This document shows positions 34,244-41,321 of a stretch of DNA of 64,000 nt, in pieces. The position numbers and the translations under genes are program-made. The notes under the pieces are model-generated. The model did not search any database. It was given only the letters and a program-made list of their open reading frames with translations, and was not told where the DNA came from. The DNA comes from Rubrobacter tropicus. Lineage in GTDB: Bacteria; Actinomycetota; Rubrobacteria; Rubrobacterales; Rubrobacteraceae. Location: assembly GCF_011492945.1 (NCBI RefSeq), contig NZ_CP045119.1, forward strand, positions 1,426,001 through 1,490,000, read 5' to 3'. Numbering within the stretch: the first letter of the stretch is position 1; every line of letters starts with the position of its first letter.

Positions 34244-34807
34244 GTGAGCACGGACGAGACGTTCAACCCGTGGCGGGTGCTCGGGTCGAGGGCGGTGTAC
34301 GAGAACCCCTGGATCTCCGTCCGCGAGGACGAGGTGGTGCGCCCGGACGGTAACCCCGGAATCTACGGCGTCGTCCACTACAAGAACGTCGCCGTCGGCG
34401 TCCTGCCCGTCGAGGACGGCCACGTCTACCTCGTCGGCCAGTATCGTTACCCGCTCGGGCGGTACTCCTGGGAGATCCCCGAAGGCGGCTGCCCGGCGCA
34501 CGAAGACCCCCTGCAGGCCGCGCGCCGGGAGCTGAAAGAGGAGACGGGACTCGACGCCGCGAACTGGGAGAAGCTCGGCGAGGCCGACCTCTCGAACTCG
34601 GTCGCCGACGAGCGGGCCGTCTTGTACCTCGCCACCGGCCTCGTCCCCGGCGAACAGGAGCCGGACGGCACCGAAGTCCTCGGCGTCCGCCGGGTGCCGC
34701 TCGACGAGGCCATCTCGATGGCGCTGGACGGCAGGATGCGGGACGCCATCAGCCAGCTCGCCCTCCTCGGATACGCGATGAAGCGAACCGGCGGTAGCGC
34801 CTTGTGA
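34244..34807 (+). CDS. NUDIX hydrolase (ADP-ribose pyrophosphatase-like)
   Basis: 187 residues from a GTG at 34244 preceded by GGAGG. The Nudix box is GGCPAHEDPLQAARRELKEETGL, preceded by QYRYPLGRYSWEIPEG, which is typical of ADP-sugar pyrophosphatases. The early VYENPWISVREDEV segment also fits that subfamily. It hydrolyses nucleoside diphosphates linked to another moiety. Its TGA overlaps the cofD GTG (GTGA), so it is the first gene of the F420 operon; a housekeeping role for an F420 precursor is possible but not shown. Confidence 0.88.
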   Translation: MSTDETFNPWRVLGSRAVYENPWISVREDEVVRPDGNPGIYGVVHYKNVAVGVLPVEDGHVYLVGQYRYPLGRYSWEIPEGGCPAHEDPLQAARRELKEETGLDAANWEKLGEADLSNSVADERAVLYLATGLVPGEQEPDGTEVLGVRRVPLDEAISMALDGRMRDAISQLALLGYAMKRTGGSAL

Positions 34808-35737
34808 GGGTATGCGCGCTAGCGGGCGGGGTCGGCGGGGCGAAGCTCTCGGTCGGCCTGCAAGACGCCCTGGAACCCGGTGGGCTGTCCGTGGTGGTCA
34901 ACACCGCCGACGACTTCGAGCCGTGGGGCCTGCGCGTCTGCCCGGACCTGGACACCGTCATGTACACCCTGGCCGGCGTCGCCAACCCCGAGACCGGCTG
35001 GGGGCTCGCCGGCGAGTCGTTCGCCGCCCTGGAGGCCCTGGCCGGCTACGGCGAAGACACGTGGTTCAAGCTCGGCGACAAGGATCTCGCGACCCACGTC
35101 CTGAGGACCCAGAGGCTCCGCGCGGGCCACACGCTGACGGGGGTGACGGGCGGGTTGTCGCGCGCGCTGGGCATCCCCGGCGCCATCCTCCCGATGTGCG
35201 ACGAGAAGGTCTCGACGGTGCTCAAGACGCCGGCCGGCCTGCTCGAGTTCCAGGAGTACTTCGTGCGCAGGCGCCAGCGGGACGAGGTACTCGGCGTCGA
35301 GCTCAGGGGATAGAGGACGCCAGGCTAACCGGAGCGGCCCTCGAAGCCATTGCCGGGGCCGACGTCGTCGTGTTCTGTCCGTCGAATCCGGTGGTGAGCC
35401 TCGGCCCGATCCTGTCGGTCCCGGGATGCGCGAGGCGCTCGCCGCCGCCCGGCGCCGAAGGTGGCCGTCAGCCCGATAGTTGGGGGCAAGGCCCTGAAAG
35501 GCCCGGCCGACAGGATGCTCTCGTCCCTCGGCCACGAGGTCTCCGCCACCGGCGTCGCAGCCCTTTACGAGGGCCTCATCGACGGCATGGTCGTGGACCT
35601 TGCCGACGAGGGGAGAGGGAGGACATCGAGCGACTCGGGACGCGCGTCCTCGTGACGGACGCCGTCATGGGGCCGGTCCGGACCGCGAGCGGCTCGCGCG
35701 GGAGGTCCTCGACTTCGGCGCCGGACTCCGGGCGTGA
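34804..35737 (+). pseudogene. cofD: 2-phospho-L-lactate transferase CofD/FbiA, frame broken five times
   Basis: Starts RVCALAGGVGGAKLSVGLQD, the CofD signature, then VVVNTADDFEPWGLRVCPDLDTVMYTLAG, KLGDKDLATHVLRTQRL, and PMCDEKVSTVLKT...LEFQEYFVRRRQ. From 35306 the frame shifts repeatedly; restoring one base at G runs near 35306, 35423, 35451, 35610 and 35669 gives ADVVVFCPSNPVVSLGPIL, VAVSPIVGGKALKGPADRML, GTRVLVTDAVMG and a C-terminus LDFGAGLRA. The repaired protein of about 312 residues transfers the phosphoenolpyruvyl or lactyl phosphate group onto Fo to make (dehydro-)F420-0. The breaks are probably assembly errors, since F420 use is evident elsewhere in the window. Confidence 0.85.
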
Positions 35738-36347
35738 CGGACTCCGCAGGCGGGGCGTCTACGTCGTCGTGCCGGTAAAGGACCTGAGCGGCACCAAGAG
35801 CCGTCTCGCGCCCGTGCTCGACCCCGCCGCCCGCGCCGGGCTGACGCTGTACATGATGGGCCGCGTCGTCTCGCGGGCGCGGGAGGCGGGCCTGGAGAAC
35901 GTCGGGGTGGTCAGCCCCGACCCGATCGTGCTGGACGAGGCCCTCAAGCGCGGCGCCACGCCGCTCGCGCAGAAGAGCCGGGGCCTGAACCCGGCCCTGG
36001 AGGAAGGCCGCCTGTGGGCGACCAAGAACGGCGCCTCGGCCCTGCTCGTGCTCCCGGCCGACCTGCCCCTGATCGAGGCCGCAGACGTCAGGGACGTGCT
36101 CGCCGAGGCCGCGGACGGGTCGCCGGTGGTCATCTCGCCCGACGGCGCCCGCTCCGGCACGAACGCCCTGCTCCTCAGGCCGCCGGACGCCCTGCCCTTC
36201 CTCTTCGGCCCCGACAGCTTCGAGGCGCACCTGAAGGCGGCCCGCGACCTGGACGCGGAGGCGCGGGTCTGCGAGAACCAGCACATCTCCTTCGACCTCG
36301 ACACGGCAGGGGACCTGGCGGCGTACAGGGGAGAGGGTCGGCCGTGA
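35734..36347 (+). CDS. cofC: 2-phospho-L-lactate/phosphoenolpyruvate guanylyltransferase CofC/FbiD
   Basis: About 205 residues. The body begins GVYVVVPVKDLSGTKSRLAPVL, the nucleotide-binding start of CofC, and carries VVSPDPIVLDEA, LVLPADLPLIEAADV (the metal-binding DLPL motif), and SFDLDTAGDLAAY. It activates phospholactate or PEP with GTP for CofD. The likely start is a GTG overlapping the cofD stop, but one base seems lost at the G run near 35752, so the first residues are out of frame; the in-frame GTG at 35769 is a poorer alternative. Its stop overlaps cofE. Confidence 0.85.
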
Positions 36348-37087
36348 AGGGGATACAGCTCGTACCCGTCGAGGGCTTTCCCGAGATCCGGCCGGGCGAC
36401 GACCTGGACGCCCTGATCTCGGCTGCCGTGGAAGATACTTTGCGTTCCAGGGACATCCTCGTCGTGACGCACAAGATCATGAGCAAGGCCGAGGGCCGGC
36501 TCGTGGACCTGAACACCGTCGAGCCCTCCGCCCTGGCGAAGGGGTACGCGGCCCGGTGGGGCAAGGACCCGCGCCAGATCGAGGTCGTCTTTCGCGAGAG
36601 CCGCCGCGTCGTGCGCATGGACCGCGGCGTCGTCATCTCCGAGACCCACCACGGCTTCGTCTGCGCCAACGCCGGCGTCGACGCCTCCAACGTCCCGGGC
36701 GAAGACACCGTCTGCCTCCTCCCGGTAGACCCGGACAGGAGCGCGGCGAGACTGCGCGAGGCCCTGGCCCAAAAGCTCGGCGTGGAGGCGCCCGTCGTCG
36801 TCTCGGACTCGTTCGGGCGGGCTTGGCGCTTCGGCATAACGGATATCGCCATCGGCGTCGCCGGCATGGGCCCGCTGGCCGACTACCGCGGCCAGAACGA
36901 CCCGCACGGCTACCCGATGGAGGCCAGCGTTCTCGCCGTCGCCGACGAACTCGCCGCCGCCGCCGAGCTCGTGATGGGCAAGACCGACGGTGTCCCCCTC
37001 GCCATCGTCCGCGGCTACGCCTACGAAAAGGGCGCCGGCACGGGAAAAGACCTGCTCATGCCGCCCGAGAGGGATATGTTTAGGTAG
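36344..37087 (+). CDS. cofE: Coenzyme F420:L-glutamate ligase CofE
   Basis: 247 residues with a GTG overlapping the cofC stop. The order of conserved blocks is right: IQLVPVEGFPEIRPGDDL, ILVVTHKIMSKAEGR, GVVISETHHGFVCANAGVDASN, VVVSDSFGRAWRFGITDIAIG and MGKTDGVPLAIVRGY. It adds gamma-linked glutamates to F420-0 using GTP. This is the single-domain form; the nitroreductase domain that is fused to it in mycobacterial FbiB is missing here, but a similar domain occurs in the fused gene at 51443. It closes the NUDIX-cofD-cofC-cofE operon. Confidence 0.95.
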   Translation: MKGIQLVPVEGFPEIRPGDDLDALISAAVEDTLRSRDILVVTHKIMSKAEGRLVDLNTVEPSALAKGYAARWGKDPRQIEVVFRESRRVVRMDRGVVISETHHGFVCANAGVDASNVPGEDTVCLLPVDPDRSAARLREALAQKLGVEAPVVVSDSFGRAWRFGITDIAIGVAGMGPLADYRGQNDPHGYPMEASVLAVADELAAAAELVMGKTDGVPLAIVRGYAYEKGAGTGKDLLMPPERDMFR

Positions 37088-37200
37088 CTGTCAGCCCGCT
37101 CCGGCTTCGCCTCCGCTTTCAGCCCGGCGCTTCGCGCCTTTCAGCACGCTTCGGCCTGCTCCGCAGGCCTCGCTTTGAGCTTGTCGGCTTTTTGGTTTTG
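37088..37200. repeat. Mosaic TCAGC/CGCT repeat block
   Basis: Three units lie in tandem in one orientation: TCAGCCCGCTCCGGCTTCGC, TCAGCCCGGCGCTTCGCGCC and TCAGCACGCTTCGGCCTGCT. Their hairpin cores are GGCTTCGCC, GGCGCTTCGCGCC and GGCCTGCTCCGCAGGCC. This gives the clearest view of the module: constant ends, changing stems. Confidence 0.7.
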
Positions 37201-37445
37201 CTGGGGGGCTCTTCTTGACCGGCGTTTCGGGGTGGGGGTAGGATGGGCGGCATGACGATTCTTTCGTAGGCGGTGGAGATGGGGGCGAGGGGGTGCGGTT
37301 CCCTCCGGCTCCGCCGTACTTCCGTTAGCCCGTGCCCGGTTCTGCGCTGGGTTGGTTCGGGCCTTTAGGTTGGTAAGGGCGCGTTTCGCCCCACGGGTGG
37401 TGAACCGTGGATCGGCGAGGCTTGTGCGAAGAGGGCGGGATCTTT
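37201..37445 (+). promoter_or_regulatory. Promoter and long leader upstream of the MFS gene
   Basis: TTGACC (37215-37220) and TAGGAT (37239-37244) are spaced by 18 bases. The ATG at 37252 lies at the expected transcription start and opens a five-codon leaderless frame (M-T-I-L-S, stop at 37267-37269). The following 150 or so bases have several short G/C-rich palindromes but no riboswitch I recognise. No other gene is present. Confidence 0.4.
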
Positions 37446-38675
37446 GTGAACGGTTTTAGGGCTTATCCGGTGTACCTCGGTATCAAGGGGGCGTTCGCAC
37501 TCTTTTTCATGTTGTGGGCTACCGTGGCTTCCGTTTACAGGATCGAGGAGGTGGGCCTGGACCCCTTGCGGCTCGTGCTGCTCGGCACGGCGCTTGAGGT
37601 CGCGGTGCTCGTCTTCGAGGTGCCCACCGGGGTGCTCGCGGACACCTACGGGCGGAGGCGTTCCGTCATCGTGGGGTTCTTGTTGATGGGGTCGGGCTTC
37701 GCGCTCGAAGGTGCCGTTCCGACTTTCGCGGCCGTGCTCGTGGCGCAGGCGGTGTGGGGGGTTGGGTACACGTTTATCAGCGGGGCCCTGGAAGCCTGGA
37801 TCGCGGACGAGGCCCCCGAACGGAACCTAGGGCGGGTCTACCTGCGGGGCGAGCAGGCGGATTACGCGGGATCGCTCCTCGGCGTTATCCTTAGCGTGGC
37901 CTTCGCGACTTACGCCCTGAACCTGCCGCTCCTTCTCGGAGGCTTCCTCACCGTCGGGCTCGCCGTCGCGCTCTTTTTCGTTATGCCGGAGCGGAACTTC
38001 GACCCCTCGCCGCGCGAGGGGCGGACTTCCTTGCAGCAGGTGCGGGCCACGGCGCGGGGCGGGGTTCGGCTGGTGCGGGCCCGTCCGGTGCTCCTGATCC
38101 TGCTCTCCGTCGCCGTCTTTACCGGCATGTCCGAGGAGGGCTTCGACCGCCTCTACGCGAAGCACTTTCTGGACGGCCTCGGGCTCCCGTCCCTGGGCGC
38201 CCTTGATTCCGTGGTCTGGTTCGGGATCATAAACGCTGGAGCCTTGATTTTGAGCTACCTCGCCGCCGAGGTCGTCGGCCGCAGGCTGAACGTGGGGGAC
38301 CCGGCCGTCGTCGCCCGCCTGCTGCTCGTCTTGAACGCCTGCATGATCCTGGGTACGCTCTCCTTCGCCCTCGCGGGAAGCTTCGCGTTCGCGCTGGCGG
38401 CGTTCTGGTTCGCGAGCCTCGCCAGAACCCTCGCCGAGCCGCTCTACCTGACGTGGCTCAACGAGGGGTTGGAGCCCGGTATCCGGGCCACCGTAATCTC
38501 GATGGGCAGCCAGGCCGGAGCCTTCGGCGAGGCCTCCGCCGGACCCGTGATCGGGGCAATAGGCAACCTGGCAGGCGTCCGCACCGCCCTCACCGTCGCC
38601 TCCATCATCCTCTCCCCGGCCCTCCTGCTCTACGCCCGCGCCATCCGTCACCAGGGCAACCCGGACGCCAAATAG
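37446..38675 (+). CDS. MFS transporter
   Basis: About 409 residues with twelve likely helices. The loop between helices 2 and 3 reads VPTGVLADTYGRRRSVIVG, the major facilitator signature (G-x-L-A-D-x-x-G-R-R). VFEVPTGVLAD and the C-terminal ISMGSQAGAFGEASAGPVIGAIG match drug-efflux-like members of the family. The substrate is unknown. The GTG at 37446 has an upstream GAGGGCGGG; a GTG at 37407 would add 13 residues. It precedes the sulfur operon but has its own promoter and is probably unrelated. Confidence 0.85.
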   Translation: MNGFRAYPVYLGIKGAFALFFMLWATVASVYRIEEVGLDPLRLVLLGTALEVAVLVFEVPTGVLADTYGRRRSVIVGFLLMGSGFALEGAVPTFAAVLVAQAVWGVGYTFISGALEAWIADEAPERNLGRVYLRGEQADYAGSLLGVILSVAFATYALNLPLLLGGFLTVGLAVALFFVMPERNFDPSPREGRTSLQQVRATARGGVRLVRARPVLLILLSVAVFTGMSEEGFDRLYAKHFLDGLGLPSLGALDSVVWFGIINAGALILSYLAAEVVGRRLNVGDPAVVARLLLVLNACMILGTLSFALAGSFAFALAAFWFASLARTLAEPLYLTWLNEGLEPGIRATVISMGSQAGAFGEASAGPVIGAIGNLAGVRTALTVASIILSPALLLYARAIRHQGNPDAK

Positions 38676-38698
38676 CCCGCAGAGACCCGCCTCGCGAC

Positions 38699-38756
38699 CA
38701 ATTCCGATAAAAAGTGTCGGAATTGTATTGACGGAGTGGGGTTTACGTCCTACTAT
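38699..38756 (+). promoter_or_regulatory. Operator and promoter of the sulfate assimilation operon
   Basis: CAATTCCGA and TCGGAATTG form a perfect nine-base inverted repeat with a nine-base spacer (38699-38725). Two bases later comes TTGACG (38728-38733), then 17 bases and TACTAT (38751-38756): a near-ideal housekeeping promoter. The palindrome has the look of an Rrf2/CymR-type site, but that assignment is a guess. A related TCCGA-N9-TCGGG site overlaps the promoter of the sulfurtransferase gene at 59515. Confidence 0.75.
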
Positions 38757-38763
38757 CCCGCAC

Positions 38764-38850
38764 ATGGAGTTGCAAAGTACGCAGGGACAGGCGAAGAGGC
38801 GAATGTTCACGGCGCTTCTCGCGGGCGCTCGATGTAGCGTTCGCGTCTGA
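38764..38850 (+). CDS. Leaderless cysteine-containing leader peptide
   Basis: A 28-codon frame whose ATG lies eight bases after the -10 box, exactly where transcription should begin, so it would be translated without a leader. Near its end are the codons R-C-S-V-R before TGA at 38848. The single Cys codon TGT lies in the loop of a ten-base-pair hairpin (38820-38845). Actinobacterial sulfur operons are known to carry small Cys-containing leaders that act as attenuators. This peptide is placed for that role, 40 bases before cysH. Translation is not proven. Confidence 0.6.
   Translation: MELQSTQGQAKRRMFTALLAGARCSVRV
38820..38845 (+). promoter_or_regulatory. Attenuator-like RNA hairpin in the cys leader
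   Basis: CGCGGGCGCT pairs with AGCGTTCGCG (two G-U wobbles) around loop CGATGT, with CCCCCTTTT about eight bases later. A ribosome pausing at the Cys codon in the loop would disrupt this stem. The short T run makes it a weak intrinsic terminator; Rho or translation-coupling variants are possible. Confidence 0.5.
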
Positions 38851-38890
38851 CCCCCTTTTCCGAGTCTTACGATCCCGATGGAGGACCGCT

Positions 38891-39637
38891 ATGCCTGAAG
38901 CCCTGCGTTTCCAGCAAGACAAGACAATACTGCCAGACCCCGAGGGTCTCGACCTCGAGTCGAACCGGCTCGAAGGGTCGGACCCGAGGGAGATCATCCA
39001 GTGGGCCGTCGAGACTTACGGCGACGGGTTGGCCCTCTCGGCCTCCTTCGGGGGCGGGGAGGGGATGGCGCTCCTCGACATGATCTCCAAGATCACGAAC
39101 AAGGTTACCGTCCTCACCATCGACACCGGCTTTATCTTCAAGGAGACCGCGGAGTTTCGTGAGGAGGTCATGCGCCGGTACAAGCTGCCGGTCGAGGTTT
39201 TGAAGCCTGCGCTCTCGATCGAGGAGCAGGTCGAGCGCTACGGGGATCAGATGCGCACCTGCACGCCCGACCTTTGCTGCCAGATCCGCAAGATAGAGCC
39301 GCTCCAGAGGGCGCTCTCCCGCTACGACGCCTGGATGACCGGCATCCGCAGGGTCCAGACGCCCCAGCGGGCGAACACGAAGATCGCCGCCTGGGAGGAG
39401 CGCTACGGCGCCGCCAAGATAGCGCCGCTGGCGGGTTGGACGGACGAGCAGGTCTGGAACTACGTCCGCGAGCACGACGTCCCCGTCAACCCGCTGCTGC
39501 ACCAGGGCTACAAGAGCATCGGCTGCGAGCCCCAGACGAGGCCCGTCCACGACGACGAGGACCCGAGGGCCGGCCGCTGGTCCGGCACGGAGAAGACCGA
39601 GTGCGGCCTTCACTGGGTCAGCGCCGCCGGTTCGTAA
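38891..39637 (+). CDS. cysH: Adenylyl-sulfate (APS) reductase
   Basis: 248 residues from ATG 38891 with GGAGG. It reduces APS to sulfite with thioredoxin. LALSASFGGGEGMALLDMI is the P-loop-like SGGK-type start, followed by TVLTIDTGFIFKET. The iron-sulfur pair is C129-C130 in PDLCCQIRK, and the catalytic cysteine C238 is in KTECGLH. In typical APS reductases the second pair is C-x2-C; here it reads GCEPQT, so C212 is present but Q215 replaces the fourth ligand. The CC pair still points to APS rather than PAPS. First gene of the operon, agreeing with sat and cysC downstream. Confidence 0.9.
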   Translation: MPEALRFQQDKTILPDPEGLDLESNRLEGSDPREIIQWAVETYGDGLALSASFGGGEGMALLDMISKITNKVTVLTIDTGFIFKETAEFREEVMRRYKLPVEVLKPALSIEEQVERYGDQMRTCTPDLCCQIRKIEPLQRALSRYDAWMTGIRRVQTPQRANTKIAAWEERYGAAKIAPLAGWTDEQVWNYVREHDVPVNPLLHQGYKSIGCEPQTRPVHDDEDPRAGRWSGTEKTECGLHWVSAAGS

Positions 39638-39689
39638 TCCCGGGCTTTCGGACAGACACTCTCACCAACGGCTTCACAGGGGTTTCTCG

Positions 39690-41321
39690 ATGCGTTTTCT
39701 CAGGGAGGGCCAGACCCTCAACAAGGTTGAGCAGATAAAGCTCCAGCGCCACCCGCTGGAGGTCAAGCAGGCGATAATAGACACCTACTCCGAAGACCTC
39801 TCCAGGATGGACGAGGTTCCTGGTGAGGTCGAGCGCCTGAAGTGGGTAGGCATCTACCCGCAGAAGCAGGGCGGCGACGCCTTTATGATGCGCGTGAAGG
39901 TGCCCGGCGGCGTCCTGACGCCGGAGCAGACGAAGGTCATAGGCAAGATCGCCTCGGACTTCGCAAACGGCCCCATATCGAACCCCCACTTCGGCAACAA
40001 CTTCCTCGACATCACCACCCGCCAGGACGTCCAGATGCACTGGCTCAAGATGGGTGACATACCGGAGGTCTGGCGCAGGCTCGAAGAGGCCGGCATAACC
40101 ACCGTGCAGGCGTGCGGAGATTCCGCGCGCAACGTCCTCTGTTGTCCCGTCTCCGGCCTCGACCACGAGGAAGTCATAGACGCCTACCCGATAGCGCAGG
40201 CCATAAGCGACTACTTCACCGGCAACCGCGAGTACGCGAACCTGCCGCGGAAGTTCAAGATGAGCGTCACGGGGTGTCTGGAGGACTGCGCCCAGGCCGA
40301 GATCAACGACATAGGCCTCCTGCCCGCGCGCCTGGAGGACGGGACCATCGGCTTCAACCTCCGCGTCGGGGGCGGGCTGTCTGATGGGCCGCGGATGGCG
40401 TCCGACATAGACGTCTTCGTCAGGCCGGAGGAGGCCGTGGAGATCACGCGCGGCATAGCCCAGGTCTTTGGCGAGCTCGGCGACCGCGAGAACCGCTGGA
40501 CGGCCCGTATGCGCTACCTGGTCCAAAGAATAGGCCCCGAGGCCTTCCGCGACGAGCTCGAGAAGCGAGTCTCCGTCGAGCTCACGCCGGCCGGCGAGGA
40601 CCTGACCAAGCGGTACCGCGGCGACCACGTCGGCGTCCACGCCCAGAAGGACGGGCTTTTCTACGTGGGGCTCAACGTCCCCGTTGGCCGGATGAGCGGG
40701 GAACACTTTGTGGAGGCGGGGCGTCTCGCCGAGGAGTACGGCGGCGAGGTGCGGCTGGCGACGGACCAGAACCTGGTAATAACGGGCGTCCCCGAGGATA
40801 AGATCGACGACCTGCTCGCCGAGCCGCTGTTGGAGAGGTTCTCGCCCAAGCCCGGGGCCTTCGAGCGGGGTGTCGTTGCCTGCACGGGGAGCGAGTTCTG
40901 CCGGTTTGGGATAGTGGAGACCAAGATCCGGGCCGTCGAGTGGGCGAAGGAGATGGACGAGCGCGTGGGCGACGTCGGCCAGGACGCGGTTCGGATGCAC
41001 TTCTCGGGCTGCTCGGCTTCCTGCGCCCAGCCCCAGATAGGTGACGTCGGGTTCCGCGGCGAGACGGCCAAGACCCAGACCTCCATAGTCGAGGGCGTAG
41101 ACATCGGGCTTGGCGGATCCCTCGGCCGAGACGCCGCGTTTATAGACTGGGTCGAGGGGGCTAAGCCCGCCGAAGAGGTCCCCGACGCGCTCGTCTCGGT
41201 CTTCGAGCGTTTCAAGGAGGAGGGGCGACCCGGCGAGCGGTTCCACGAGTGGGCCCGGCGCAAGAAGAACAAAGAGCTGCGCGAGGCGTTGCGCAAGCCC
41301 GCGAAGGTGGGGGGCCGCTAG
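39690..41321 (+). CDS. Siroheme sulfite (or nitrite) reductase
   Basis: 543 residues. The C-terminal half has the siroheme/[4Fe-4S] ligand set: C398 and C404 in CTGSEFCRFGIVETK, and C441 and C445 in FSGCSASCAQPQIGDVG. The N-terminal half has a comparable group (C142, C151, C152, C196, C200) in CGDSARNVLCC and VTGCLEDCAQAEINDIG, reflecting the internal duplication of the family but with more cysteines kept than usual. It should reduce sulfite to sulfide with six electrons. Its TAG shares one base with the start of the FrhB-like gene, and the position between cysH and sat argues for sulfite rather than nitrite. Confidence 0.88.
   Translation: MRFLREGQTLNKVEQIKLQRHPLEVKQAIIDTYSEDLSRMDEVPGEVERLKWVGIYPQKQGGDAFMMRVKVPGGVLTPEQTKVIGKIASDFANGPISNPHFGNNFLDITTRQDVQMHWLKMGDIPEVWRRLEEAGITTVQACGDSARNVLCCPVSGLDHEEVIDAYPIAQAISDYFTGNREYANLPRKFKMSVTGCLEDCAQAEINDIGLLPARLEDGTIGFNLRVGGGLSDGPRMASDIDVFVRPEEAVEITRGIAQVFGELGDRENRWTARMRYLVQRIGPEAFRDELEKRVSVELTPAGEDLTKRYRGDHVGVHAQKDGLFYVGLNVPVGRMSGEHFVEAGRLAEEYGGEVRLATDQNLVITGVPEDKIDDLLAEPLLERFSPKPGAFERGVVACTGSEFCRFGIVETKIRAVEWAKEMDERVGDVGQDAVRMHFSGCSASCAQPQIGDVGFRGETAKTQTSIVEGVDIGLGGSLGRDAAFIDWVEGAKPAEEVPDALVSVFERFKEEGRPGERFHEWARRKKNKELREALRKPAKVGGR

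Noticed and set aside
37088-37200. CRISPR-like array
   Set aside because: Units share ends but the middles are self-paired hairpins of varying length; no cas genes and no constant repeat of 25-40 bases.
37270-37445. Riboswitch upstream of the MFS gene
   Set aside because: I looked for TPP-, cobalamin-, SAM- and FMN-type core motifs and found none.
39618-41246. 542-codon frame antisense to the sulfite reductase
   Set aside because: Typical GC-rich shadow frame with no family features; the sense strand carries all cysteine motifs.
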